From Oscillospiraceae bacterium (GTDB taxonomy: Bacteria > Bacillota > Clostridia > Oscillospirales > CAG-272), in contig SVTW01000016.1 in assembly GCA_015063585.1 (NCBI GenBank), positions 1-37,144 on the forward strand: a stretch of DNA of 37,144 bases. The letters run 5' to 3'. Position 1 is the first letter of the stretch. Each line of letters starts with the position of its first letter. The notes beneath the pieces are model-generated. The model did no database searches, was not told the origin of the DNA, and saw only the letters and a list, made by a program, of their open reading frames with translations. This document shows positions 1 to 6,095 of this stretch, one piece after another. The position numbers and the translations under genes were made by a program.

Positions 1-21
1 GCATGCCTCACCTACGCAAAA

Positions 22-58
22 CTTCGACTCGGGGCTTCGCCCCTTCGCTCAGGATGAC
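22..58. repeat. Intergenic repeat-like element with GGGGCTTCGCCCC hairpin
   Basis: The minus strand reads GTCATCCTGAGCGAAG, then a GGGGCGAAGCCCC stem-loop at 31-43, then GAGTCGAAG. From memory, this 'TCATCCTGAGCGAAG ... GAGTCGAAG' pattern occurs as an intergenic repeat in many bacterial genomes, Clostridia included. Only one copy is in the window, so repetition cannot be shown here. It carries no ORF and lies at the window edge, so its gene context on the left is unknown. Confidence 0.45.
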
Positions 59-197
59 GCAGAAGGGGAATTACAAATACGCATACACGCGTGTTTTTCT
101 TTATCGGTAGTGCCGGCAGGGTCTTGGAGGCGCCTGACGGCAATTGGCAATACCTGGGTCCTGAGCCGACGCGCACTCCATCACACTATAAAAATTG
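59..197. other. Non-coding stretch, unexplained
   Basis: This is the least explained part of the 348-base gene-free left end. A GC-rich core at about 105-175 contains GGCGCC, a CAATTG palindrome inside GGCAATTGGC, and several short self-complementary pieces. I compared it by eye with the SRP RNA, 6S RNA, tmRNA and 5S rRNA signatures and matched none of them. An open frame across it on the plus strand starts without a Shine-Dalgarno sequence, runs through the hairpins to the right and has no protein-like composition. I see no supportable gene here. Confidence 0.4.
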
Positions 198-246
198 TTC
201 GGAAAAGTTTTTGGGGTGCAGGGGTCTTTTTTCAAAAAGACCCCGC
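198..246. repeat. G-rich hairpin element, copy A
   Basis: The order is GGAAAAGTTTTTGGGG, then GCAGGGGTC, then a stem-loop in which GGGGTCTTTTTT pairs with AAAAAGACCCC. The same layout (AAAAGTTTTTG, a G-rich spacer, then a long hairpin) recurs at 23338-23398 downstream of lepA. The element lies downstream of rlmH, behind a proper terminator. It may be a REP-like dispersed palindrome or a secondary terminator. Confidence 0.5.
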
Positions 247-277
247 ATTAATCGCGCCCCCGCATTAATCGCGCCCC
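244..277. repeat. Tandem direct repeat, 2 x 17 bp
   Basis: CGCATTAATCGCGCCCC occurs twice head to tail at 244-260 and 261-277 without mismatch, followed by a partial third start, CGC. It overlaps the end of the preceding hairpin. Nothing indicates a coding role. Confidence 0.85.
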
Positions 278-304
278 CGCAAACTGCGACCTCCTGCATA
301 ACAA

Positions 305-342
305 AGAGTCGGAAAACTTTTTTTAAGAAGTTTTCCGACTCT
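305..342 (-). terminator. Terminator of the rlmH operon
   Basis: AGAGTCGGAAAACTT pairs with AAGTTTTCCGACTCT (15 bp stem) around a short A/T loop. It starts seven bases after the rlmH stop codon. It lacks a long T tract on the minus side beyond TTTGTT, but stem length and position support termination. Confidence 0.75.
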
Positions 343-348
343 AAACCA

Positions 349-831
349 TTATTTATGATATTTTGTTCCTTTGATAATGGAGAAGGAACGGTAGAGCACT
401 TCAAGGAGGAGTGGGCGCATCATTTGGTGCGGAAAAGTGAGCTTTGAGACGGAAAGTCGGAGCTGGCAAGCCGTTTTGACCTCATCGGCAAGCCCGTGAG
501 AGGAGCCGATGATCAGGCAGAGATTCCCACTTTCGGAAGCGATCACGCCCTCCAACTTTGCGGCAAGCTCCTCGGACGAAAACTGCTTTCCTTCCACACA
601 AAGAGCGATGGAGTAGGCACGGGGAGGAATGGCTTCGAGAATGCGGCGCCCCTCGTCGGCAAGAGCCGATCGAATTTCTCCCTCGGACGGGTTTTCGGGA
701 AGCCTTGCCTCTTTCAGTTGAAGCAAGGTTGGCTTGCAAAAGGTGTTCAGTCGCTTTTCATATTCGGCAACCGCTTCGCGCCAATAGCTCTCTTTGAGAT
801 TTCCAACTGTGATAACGGTCAGATAGATCAT
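349..831 (-). CDS. rlmH: 23S rRNA (pseudouridine-1915-N3)-methyltransferase RlmH
   Basis: This 160-residue protein has the length and end-to-end pattern of RlmH, the SPOUT-family enzyme that methylates N3 of pseudouridine 1915 in helix 69 of 23S rRNA on the assembled ribosome. The start reads MIYLTVITVGNLKESYW. The SAM-binding trefoil-knot region includes LCLIIGSSHGLADEV, and the C-terminus ends LYRSFSIIKGTKYHK, the family's conserved tail. The frame stays open upstream, but the ATG at 829-831 has GGAGG eight bases before it. Its ATGA overlaps the stop of the metallo-hydrolase gene upstream, so translation is probably coupled. It is the last gene of a four-gene minus-strand chain. The partnership with a WalJ-type hydrolase recalls the rlmH/walJ neighbourhood in Bacillus, though no walRK genes are seen here. 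Confidence 0.96.
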   Translation of the reverse strand: MIYLTVITVGNLKESYWREAVAEYEKRLNTFCKPTLLQLKEARLPENPSEGEIRSALADEGRRILEAIPPRAYSIALCVEGKQFSSEELAAKLEGVIASESGNLCLIIGSSHGLADEVKTACQLRLSVSKLTFPHQMMRPLLLEVLYRSFSIIKGTKYHK

Positions 832-1616
832 AGCGAGACCTCCGTGATATGATCGGGGTGAGCAATGCAGATTTGAACCTTGTCGTCGCCCACAGCGCTG
901 AAGCATTCGTCGTAGGCAAGGTCAGGCGTGTTGTTTTCCTGACTCAAATGCGCCAACATCAACACTTTTGTTCCGTTCGCGCAAAGACGGGCGGCAAGCG
1001 CGGCGCTGTCGGCGTTGGAGAGATGACCGCGCCGAGAGGCGATGCGCCGTTTGAGATCGTAAGGGTAGGGTCCGAGCATAAGCAGGTCGGGGTCGTGGTT
1101 GCTTTCAAGAATCACGGCATCGCACCCCATCAGAGCCGACTCCACGTCGTCTGAAACGTGCCCGATATCGGTTGCATACCCAATGCGAATCGGCGCGCCG
1201 TTTTCATCGGTTACTTCTATGCGGTAACCGAGCGAGCCTTGACTGTCATGTGGGGTAGGAAAGGAGGTGACACGAATCCCTCCGTCCATCTCCTCGGTGT
1301 AGAGCGGCGCGTGCAGACAGAGGCAGGGCGCAACGGCAGGATCGTTTGCCAGCTTGTAAGCAGAGGCACGCTGAACATGCACGGGGAGGGGATGCTTTTT
1401 GAGAAACACAGGGAGCGCGCTGACGTGATCGCTGTGCTCGTGCGTGATAAAGATTGCGCGGATCGAATCGGGGGCTACACCGGCATCGGTCAGAGCAGCG
1501 CAGAGCTTTTTGGCGTTCTTTCCCGCGTCAATGAGCAAACAGGTGCTTCCTGCCTCAATCAAAAACGCGTTTCCCGTTGAGCCGGAATAAAGCGAGACGA
1601 TGCGGACATGACTCAT
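828..1616 (-). CDS. walJ: Metallo-beta-lactamase-fold hydrolase, WalJ/YycJ type
   Basis: The 262-residue protein begins with VSLYSGSTGNAFLIEAG, the usual opening of the YycJ/WalJ group (compare LASGSSGN). It then has LLIDAGKNAKK and the metal-binding motif THEHSDHVS at about residues 59-67. Later metal ligands are plausible at TPHDSQGSLGYR, YATDIGHV, ESNHD and LAHLS. Family members are cytoplasmic zinc or manganese hydrolases with reported 5'-3' exonuclease activity and links to cell-wall or DNA metabolism; the exact substrate is unsettled. The start ATG overlaps the upstream gene's stop by four bases and the stop overlaps rlmH, so all three are probably coupled. The symbol is by family resemblance. 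Confidence 0.88.
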   Translation of the reverse strand: MSHVRIVSLYSGSTGNAFLIEAGSTCLLIDAGKNAKKLCAALTDAGVAPDSIRAIFITHEHSDHVSALPVFLKKHPLPVHVQRASAYKLANDPAVAPCLCLHAPLYTEEMDGGIRVTSFPTPHDSQGSLGYRIEVTDENGAPIRIGYATDIGHVSDDVESALMGCDAVILESNHDPDLLMLGPYPYDLKRRIASRRGHLSNADSAALAARLCANGTKVLMLAHLSQENNTPDLAYDECFSAVGDDKVQICIAHPDHITEVSL

Positions 1617-1993
1617 AAGAAAAACTCCTTGATCTGCGGGAACAGGAACAGATACATCAGATCGGCACCGATCGCAAACACGATCGGGAGCAGGAGCGTG
1701 ATCATCCAGCGTGACTTATGAAGCCGCTGACGGCAATCCTCCAGAAAGGCCTGCTTGTTTTCAAGCGGCATGTCGTCGGGGAGCATGTCCACGGTTGTGT
1801 TCTTGCCGACAAAGCCGCGGTTGTAGATCACGTACGCGAAGCCCAGCCCGGCACCGACAGCGAGGTATACGTAGGGAATAAAGGTGAGCTGAAAGCGTTC
1901 GGTAAGTAAGAAATAAAGCGAGATCAGCACCACGGAGTTGATCAGCAAATACAGGAGTAATTTTTTGTTTTCGGGTTTCAATTTTTTTCTCAA
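1613..1993 (-). CDS. Small membrane protein, unknown function
   Basis: This 126-residue protein has a basic N-terminus (MRKKLKPENKK) followed by three hydrophobic segments at about residues 12-29, 35-58 and 97-124. A charged cytosolic-looking loop lies between the second and third segments and contains FLEDCRQRLHKSRW. I do not recognise a family. It lies six bases after the metallo-beta-lactamase-fold lipoprotein gene and overlaps the walJ-like gene by four bases, so it is part of the same transcript. It may assist or anchor the envelope-side hydrolase encoded before it, but that is only inferred from position. Confidence 0.85.
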   Translation of the reverse strand: MRKKLKPENKKLLLYLLINSVVLISLYFLLTERFQLTFIPYVYLAVGAGLGFAYVIYNRGFVGKNTTVDMLPDDMPLENKQAFLEDCRQRLHKSRWMITLLLPIVFAIGADLMYLFLFPQIKEFFL

Positions 1994-1999
1994 CTTTCT

Positions 2000-3820
2000 T
2001 TATTTTTGGTCGATGTCAATGTGAAATGCTTCGATTGAAAATACCGTTACCGTATCGCCAACCGCTTCTCCGAGATCGAGACGCAGAGAGGTAACCGTTC
2101 CGGTATAGTTGCTACCGTTTCCGAGATAGACCAGAAGCGTTACGATATTGCCTTTTCCCGCGCCTTGCGGTCCCAGCTTCTTTTGGTTGGCGGCGCTGAA
2201 GGCAAAGGGCATTTGCGAGCCCGCCGTCCAGGAAAGGGTGGAGGTTTTGTAATCGGGACAGCGCACGCGGATCCGAACGGCATTGTACTGTGCCGCGGAG
2301 AAGGAAACGGGAAGGGTAATGTAGGGGTCGGTGGCATCGTTTACAGTGAATTGAATGGATTTTGCGTCGGTAGGAATAAAGGTGACGCCGTTTCCGTTAA
2401 CCGCGATCTCGGGGGTAAGCAATTCCATTCCGTCAGGGAACCTTCCGCGATAGGAGAGCTTTCTCGTTGCCGACCCATAGCCGTGTGTGATGTTTTCGGC
2501 ATTTGAAATGGCATATTGCTTGGCAGTATAGGAGAGTCCCCAATAGAGGTTGAATTTGTTTTCGCTGCAGGGCCAGAAATAGGTGTCGGGATCCGCGCGC
2601 ACCATCATACGCTCATCATAGCCCGTTACCATTCCGTGGTGTGTGACCTGCATCATGTCGCTTTTCAGCTCTTCTGTGCCGTAGGTCTGCAATGCCCAAT
2701 CGGTTGCATTCTCGCCGCTGTCTCCCATGATGAGAACCGATCCGTCCTTGTTTTCTACGCGTGAGATGATCGAGGTGTTGTTAAAGTTGATGGGAACACT
2801 GTCAATGTAGAGGTATTCGGACGTATAAAGGATTTGAAGCTCCACATCGGCAAACGTAAAGGTTTGTCCCGCATGAACCGCGCAAAGCTTCGTTTTAGGC
2901 AAGCGGTTTTTGATGTAGGTAGGAAACGCGTCGCAAAAATAATAGTCAATGCTATCCCAGCTTGTATTGTAGGAAAGGAGCTTATCAGCAACCGAGCGGT
3001 TGATGGGGGCATATAAAATATAGTCGACCTTTACCGCGTCCTTATATTTCCCTTCGCTGAAAAAGGCGAGAAAGCCGCCGTAGTGATCGCTGTGTGAGTG
3101 GGTGAGCACCCATGCGCGAATATGGATATCCGTGGTCTTTCCGCTCAAACGGCAGAGCTCCCGATAGATCTCAACGCCCGCGGAGGAGGTTCCCGAGTCG
3201 AAGATCAAAAAGCTGCCGTCGGCAAGCTGAAGGATCTCGCACATACCTTCCCCCGAAAGCCCCGGCTGGGTGAATGTGGTTTCACGCAGGCTTTCATAGG
3301 GCTCGTTTTGCGGCGGCAGAACCAGTGCACCGTGATCGGCGCGTCCCACTGTCAGATCGCCTCTTTTGCGGCGGAAGAAAAGCGTTGCATAGGCATCGTT
3401 TTTGGTGTAGGTTGCCGAGCGCGTGTTTTCGGTGTCGCGTCCGCAGTAGCGCGTGTAGCCGTTCTGTTCAAAATAAAGGCAGGCAAGCTCATAGTCGGTT
3501 TCGGTTTGGTTCAAATATTTGCGGGTTTTCAATCCGTCTCCGCCCATGTATTCGGGAGGTCTGGTTACCGACGTTGGAAGCTTGCCCTTGATCGGCGGGT
3601 CAACCGAATCGTTTTGGGTGTTCGATTGTGATTCGGATTTGCTTTCGCTCTCGTTTTCAGTGGTGTCGGAGCGCGATTCCGATGTTGACTCCGATTCTGA
3701 AACGCTTTCCGATCCCGACCCCGTTTCCGCGTTGGGCGGTGCCGTTACGGTGTTACACGAGGAGAGAAGGACCATGAGCGTCAACAGGAGTATCCATACG
3801 TTATACGTCCAAAATTTCAT
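2000..3820 (-). CDS. Lipoprotein with ComEC-like metallo-beta-lactamase domain
   Basis: The 606-residue product starts with a lipoprotein signal peptide (hydrophobic 8-20, LLSSC with Cys22). A Ser/Glu-rich linker at about 34-70 (SESVSESESTSESRSD) probably spans the cell wall. From about 180 it has a metallo-beta-lactamase fold like the extracellular domain of ComEC and related secreted hydrolases: LIFDSGTSSAG, then VLTHSHSDHYGG with the HSHSDH metal motif at 241-246, then IMGDSGENA and VTHHG. The C-terminal third is beta-rich and not recognised. It is probably an extracellular, membrane-tethered hydrolase of unknown substrate; nuclease or phosphodiesterase activity would fit the fold. The start ATG has AAAGGAGG upstream. 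It heads the chain that ends with rlmH and lies downstream of the galK-like gene's terminator. Confidence 0.88.
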   Translation of the reverse strand: MKFWTYNVWILLLTLMVLLSSCNTVTAPPNAETGSGSESVSESESTSESRSDTTENESESKSESQSNTQNDSVDPPIKGKLPTSVTRPPEYMGGDGLKTRKYLNQTETDYELACLYFEQNGYTRYCGRDTENTRSATYTKNDAYATLFFRRKRGDLTVGRADHGALVLPPQNEPYESLRETTFTQPGLSGEGMCEILQLADGSFLIFDSGTSSAGVEIYRELCRLSGKTTDIHIRAWVLTHSHSDHYGGFLAFFSEGKYKDAVKVDYILYAPINRSVADKLLSYNTSWDSIDYYFCDAFPTYIKNRLPKTKLCAVHAGQTFTFADVELQILYTSEYLYIDSVPINFNNTSIISRVENKDGSVLIMGDSGENATDWALQTYGTEELKSDMMQVTHHGMVTGYDERMMVRADPDTYFWPCSENKFNLYWGLSYTAKQYAISNAENITHGYGSATRKLSYRGRFPDGMELLTPEIAVNGNGVTFIPTDAKSIQFTVNDATDPYITLPVSFSAAQYNAVRIRVRCPDYKTSTLSWTAGSQMPFAFSAANQKKLGPQGAGKGNIVTLLVYLGNGSNYTGTVTSLRLDLGEAVGDTVTVFSIEAFHIDIDQK

Positions 3821-3845
3821 AAATAACCCTCCTTTTACTTTTGTA

Positions 3846-3882
3846 AAAAGGGACGGCTTCGCATCTGCTGACCGTCCCTTTT
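3846..3882 (-). terminator. Terminator of the galactokinase-like gene
   Basis: On the minus strand AAAAGGGACGG pairs with CCGTCCCTTTT and runs into TTTTT. It lies between the galK-like stop codon (3935) and the next gene's start (3820). It is a standard intrinsic terminator and implies either read-through or an unseen promoter for the downstream four-gene chain. Confidence 0.85.
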
Positions 3883-3934
3883 GATGAATCTGTTCTCGTG
3901 GATAGATCGCACCGAGACAGGTGTATATTAAGCT

Positions 3935-5215
3935 TTAGATCTTGACAGCGCCAACGGGACGGATTCGAAGCACCATGCATCGACCCTCACCGAATGCGGC
4001 ATCCATTACCCGACGGAAGTTTTCAACCTCTGCCGTGGGAACGAAGGCTTGGATCGTACCCGCAAAGCCGCCGCCGTGAACACGCCAAGCCGCCTTCTTG
4101 CCGGCAAGCGTACGCTCGGCAAGACAGAGCGCGAGGGAGAGTCCCTGCTCGGATACGTTTTTGGTGGTATAAACGTTTTGAAGATAGCAGAAGGACGAGC
4201 GTCCCGAAGCGATAACACCCGCAAAGAATGCGTCAAGGTCACCGGCTGCAAGCGCGGCTTTCTGCGCGGCAACGCGTTTGTTTTCCGCAAAGAAGTGCAT
4301 TGCGCGCATGATCGCGCGGTCCCCAAGCGTCTCGCGGAGCTGAGGAATTGCGGCGATAACGGCATCCTCGTCGGTCTCGCGCAATACCTTTTTACCGAGC
4401 TTTGCGGCAACCGATTTCATTTCAAGCGGAACAGACGCATAATCATCGGTCAGGTCGGCATGATTGCCTCCCGTGTTGACGATACAGAGGTTATAGCCGG
4501 CGGCCGTGATATCAAAGTCCAGCTTGTCGATCAAGGGCTTGGAGGGGTCAGCAAAATCAATTGCCACAATACCGCCCACACCGCAAGCAACCTGATCCAT
4601 CAGACCGCAGGGCTTACCGAAGAATCGGTTTTCCGCGTACTGCGAAAGCTTTGCGATTTCTACGTTGTCGATCTTGCCGTCGTTATAGATATGGTTGAGA
4701 ATATTACCGATCATATCCTCAAATGCCGCGGAGGACGAAATGCCCGATCCCTTGAGCACGTTGGAGGTGGTGTAGGCATCAAATCCGCCCACCTTGTAGC
4801 CGTCCTTACGGAAGCCTGCCACCATGCCCGCGATCAGCTCATTGGAATGGCCTTCGGGGGTCTCGAGCGGCTCGGTGAAGGTGTTGATATCAACCACGTC
4901 TTCTTTAAAGCCCGCGCTCTTGACACGGATCACCGATCCGTCAGAGGGCGCGGCAACGGCAATGATATCGAGGTCGATCGAAGCCGCGATCACGCAGCCA
5001 AAGTTGTGGTCGGTGTGGTTCCCCGAGAGCTCACTTCTGCCCGCAACCGAATAAAGCGCGGCATCGCGGTCTGCGCCGTAAAGCTTTGCAAATTCATCAA
5101 TTGCCTTGGCATAACGCGCCTTTTGTGCTTCAAGGGCGGATTCGCCGTAGATGTAAGTAAAGCGTTGGTCGAACGCGCCACCCAAAACGGCGGCTTTCAA
5201 TTCAGAGGTTTTCAT
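3935..5215 (-). CDS. galK: Galactokinase-like GHMP kinase
   Basis: The 426-residue protein has the three GHMP kinase signatures. The sugar-binding motif GRSELSGNHTDHN lies at 59-71, the ATP-binding loop KGSGISSSAAFE at 155-166, and the region with the catalytic Asp, GLMDQVACGVGG, at 204-215 (D207). A C-terminal VHGGGFAGTIQAFVP follows. Galactokinase makes galactose-1-phosphate for the Leloir pathway. The usual motif is GRxNLIGEHTDY; here Glu is replaced by Asn (N67) and Tyr by His, a variant I associate with a clostridial subgroup, so the exact sugar is less certain. The ATG at 5213-5215 is preferred over an upstream TTG because AAAGGA precedes it. galT and galE are absent; a beta-galactosidase lies 8 kb away. 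The strong promoter at 5269-5297 and the terminator at 3846 make it monocistronic. Confidence 0.85.
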   Translation of the reverse strand: MKTSELKAAVLGGAFDQRFTYIYGESALEAQKARYAKAIDEFAKLYGADRDAALYSVAGRSELSGNHTDHNFGCVIAASIDLDIIAVAAPSDGSVIRVKSAGFKEDVVDINTFTEPLETPEGHSNELIAGMVAGFRKDGYKVGGFDAYTTSNVLKGSGISSSAAFEDMIGNILNHIYNDGKIDNVEIAKLSQYAENRFFGKPCGLMDQVACGVGGIVAIDFADPSKPLIDKLDFDITAAGYNLCIVNTGGNHADLTDDYASVPLEMKSVAAKLGKKVLRETDEDAVIAAIPQLRETLGDRAIMRAMHFFAENKRVAAQKAALAAGDLDAFFAGVIASGRSSFCYLQNVYTTKNVSEQGLSLALCLAERTLAGKKAAWRVHGGGFAGTIQAFVPTAEVENFRRVMDAAFGEGRCMVLRIRPVGAVKI

Positions 5216-5268
5216 ATCCTGTACGGTTCCTTTCAAGCAATGTCATAAAAAGGGATTTTACACATTTT

Positions 5269-5297
5269 ATTATATCATATTTCAAGAACCCCGTCAA
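5269..5297 (-). promoter_or_regulatory. Sigma-A-type promoter of the galK-like gene
   Basis: On the minus strand TTGACG (5292-5297), a 17 bp spacer and TATAAT (5269-5274) point to the gene starting at 5215. The predicted 5' leader is about 45-50 nt. No obvious operator palindrome overlaps it. Confidence 0.85.
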
Positions 5298-5334
5298 TCC
5301 TTTTTTGATTGGATTCACAAAAATGGCAAAAAAA

Positions 5335-5370
5335 CGACGCTTGCTTTTTTATTCCAGATAAAGAGCGTCG
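5335..5370 (-). terminator. Terminator overlapping the end of the zinc-ribbon gene
   Basis: CGACGCT pairs with AGCGTCG and is followed on the minus strand by TTTTTTTG. The stop codon at 5349-5351 lies in the loop, so the last codons of the gene form one arm of the terminator. Confidence 0.8.
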
Positions 5371-5993
5371 GCATTCAAAAAGGAATGCGCGCTGATGCTT
5401 GAATCGGTGGGGATCAGGCGGGAGGCACCGCACTTCCGACAGGACACCAAAACCCCATCGTTGCGGATCTCCGCGTCATACTGCCGCCCGTTTTCCGCGG
5501 GATCGCACTTGCAATGGATCTTTCCCTCGGCATCCATATCATTGATGACAAACATCACGATCTCGAGCACCTGCGGATCACTCAAGGCAGCCTCCTCACT
5601 TTGAATATCCGAAAGCGAGCGGACACCGCTTTTTTCCAACAGCTCGAGCAACTCCAGCTCACTGCGAGCCAATTCTGCCTTTACCAGATTCGTTTCTCCG
5701 ATAAAAGCCAGCTTAAGATCGGAATAAGGGCAGGCGAGCGTGAAAAGGTCCTTTGCGAAAAAGACGGTGGAATTCAGTGTAAAGGAATGAGGATTGGCGC
5801 AGATCAGACAGGGAATACTCAGGCGGACCTTTCCGTCCTTGGAGAGGGTTGCGGTCAACTCGCTTTCTCCGCAGGAGCATTTGAGTTTGATCATGTCAGC
5901 CGAGAGCGAGAAGATATTTACCGCGCTCATTACACCTGCGCCGCAATGCGGGCAACGGTAGGCAAGGGTGGTTTGTTTTGCGTCAAGTACCAT
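5349..5993 (-). CDS. Zinc-ribbon protein, unknown function
   Basis: This 214-residue soluble protein has paired cysteines that suggest two or three zinc sites: C14-x2-C17 (CPHCGAG) with C39-x-C41 (KCSCGE); C62-x2-C65 (CLIC), perhaps with C88; and C161-x-C163 with C185-x2-C188 (CRKCGAS). The first and last sets mirror each other (CxxC then CxC, CxC then CxxC). A Leu/Glu-rich helix lies near 105-122. I do not recognise the family; nucleic-acid or protein binding is possible. The ATG at 5991-5993 has AAAGGA nine bases upstream; an earlier TTG is possible. It is flanked by its own terminator and a candidate promoter. Confidence 0.82.
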   Translation of the reverse strand: MVLDAKQTTLAYRCPHCGAGVMSAVNIFSLSADMIKLKCSCGESELTATLSKDGKVRLSIPCLICANPHSFTLNSTVFFAKDLFTLACPYSDLKLAFIGETNLVKAELARSELELLELLEKSGVRSLSDIQSEEAALSDPQVLEIVMFVINDMDAEGKIHCKCDPAENGRQYDAEIRNDGVLVSCRKCGASRLIPTDSSISAHSFLNADALYLE

Positions 5994-6029
5994 GGTCAAT
6001 CATCCTTTTCATCTTGTTTGTTATACTTC

Positions 6030-6058
6030 ATTATATTCGGCAAGACACAAAATGGCAC
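6030..6058 (-). promoter_or_regulatory. Candidate promoter of the zinc-ribbon gene
   Basis: On the minus strand GTGCCA (6053-6058), a 17 bp spacer and a perfect TATAAT (6030-6035) fit a sigma-A promoter with a weak -35. The -35 overlaps one arm of the upstream gene's hairpin (6050-6078). Confidence 0.5.
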
Positions 6059-6078
6059 GGAAATAATCCATGCCATTT
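6050..6078 (-). terminator. Hairpin after the SurA-like gene
   Basis: AAATGGCA pairs with TGCCATTT around a 13-base loop, starting 18 bases after the stop codon at 6096. The tail on the minus strand is only weakly T-rich (TTTTGTG), so termination strength is uncertain. Confidence 0.55.
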
Positions 6079-6095
6079 GTGAGAAACGGTCTTAA

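Noticed and set aside
244..277. A CRISPR-like repeat
   Set aside because: Only two abutting 17-base units without spacers and no cas genes.
91..447. Possible small protein gene at the left edge
   Set aside because: There is no Shine-Dalgarno sequence, the frame crosses two hairpins and a tandem repeat, and it runs into the 3' end of rlmH on the other strand.
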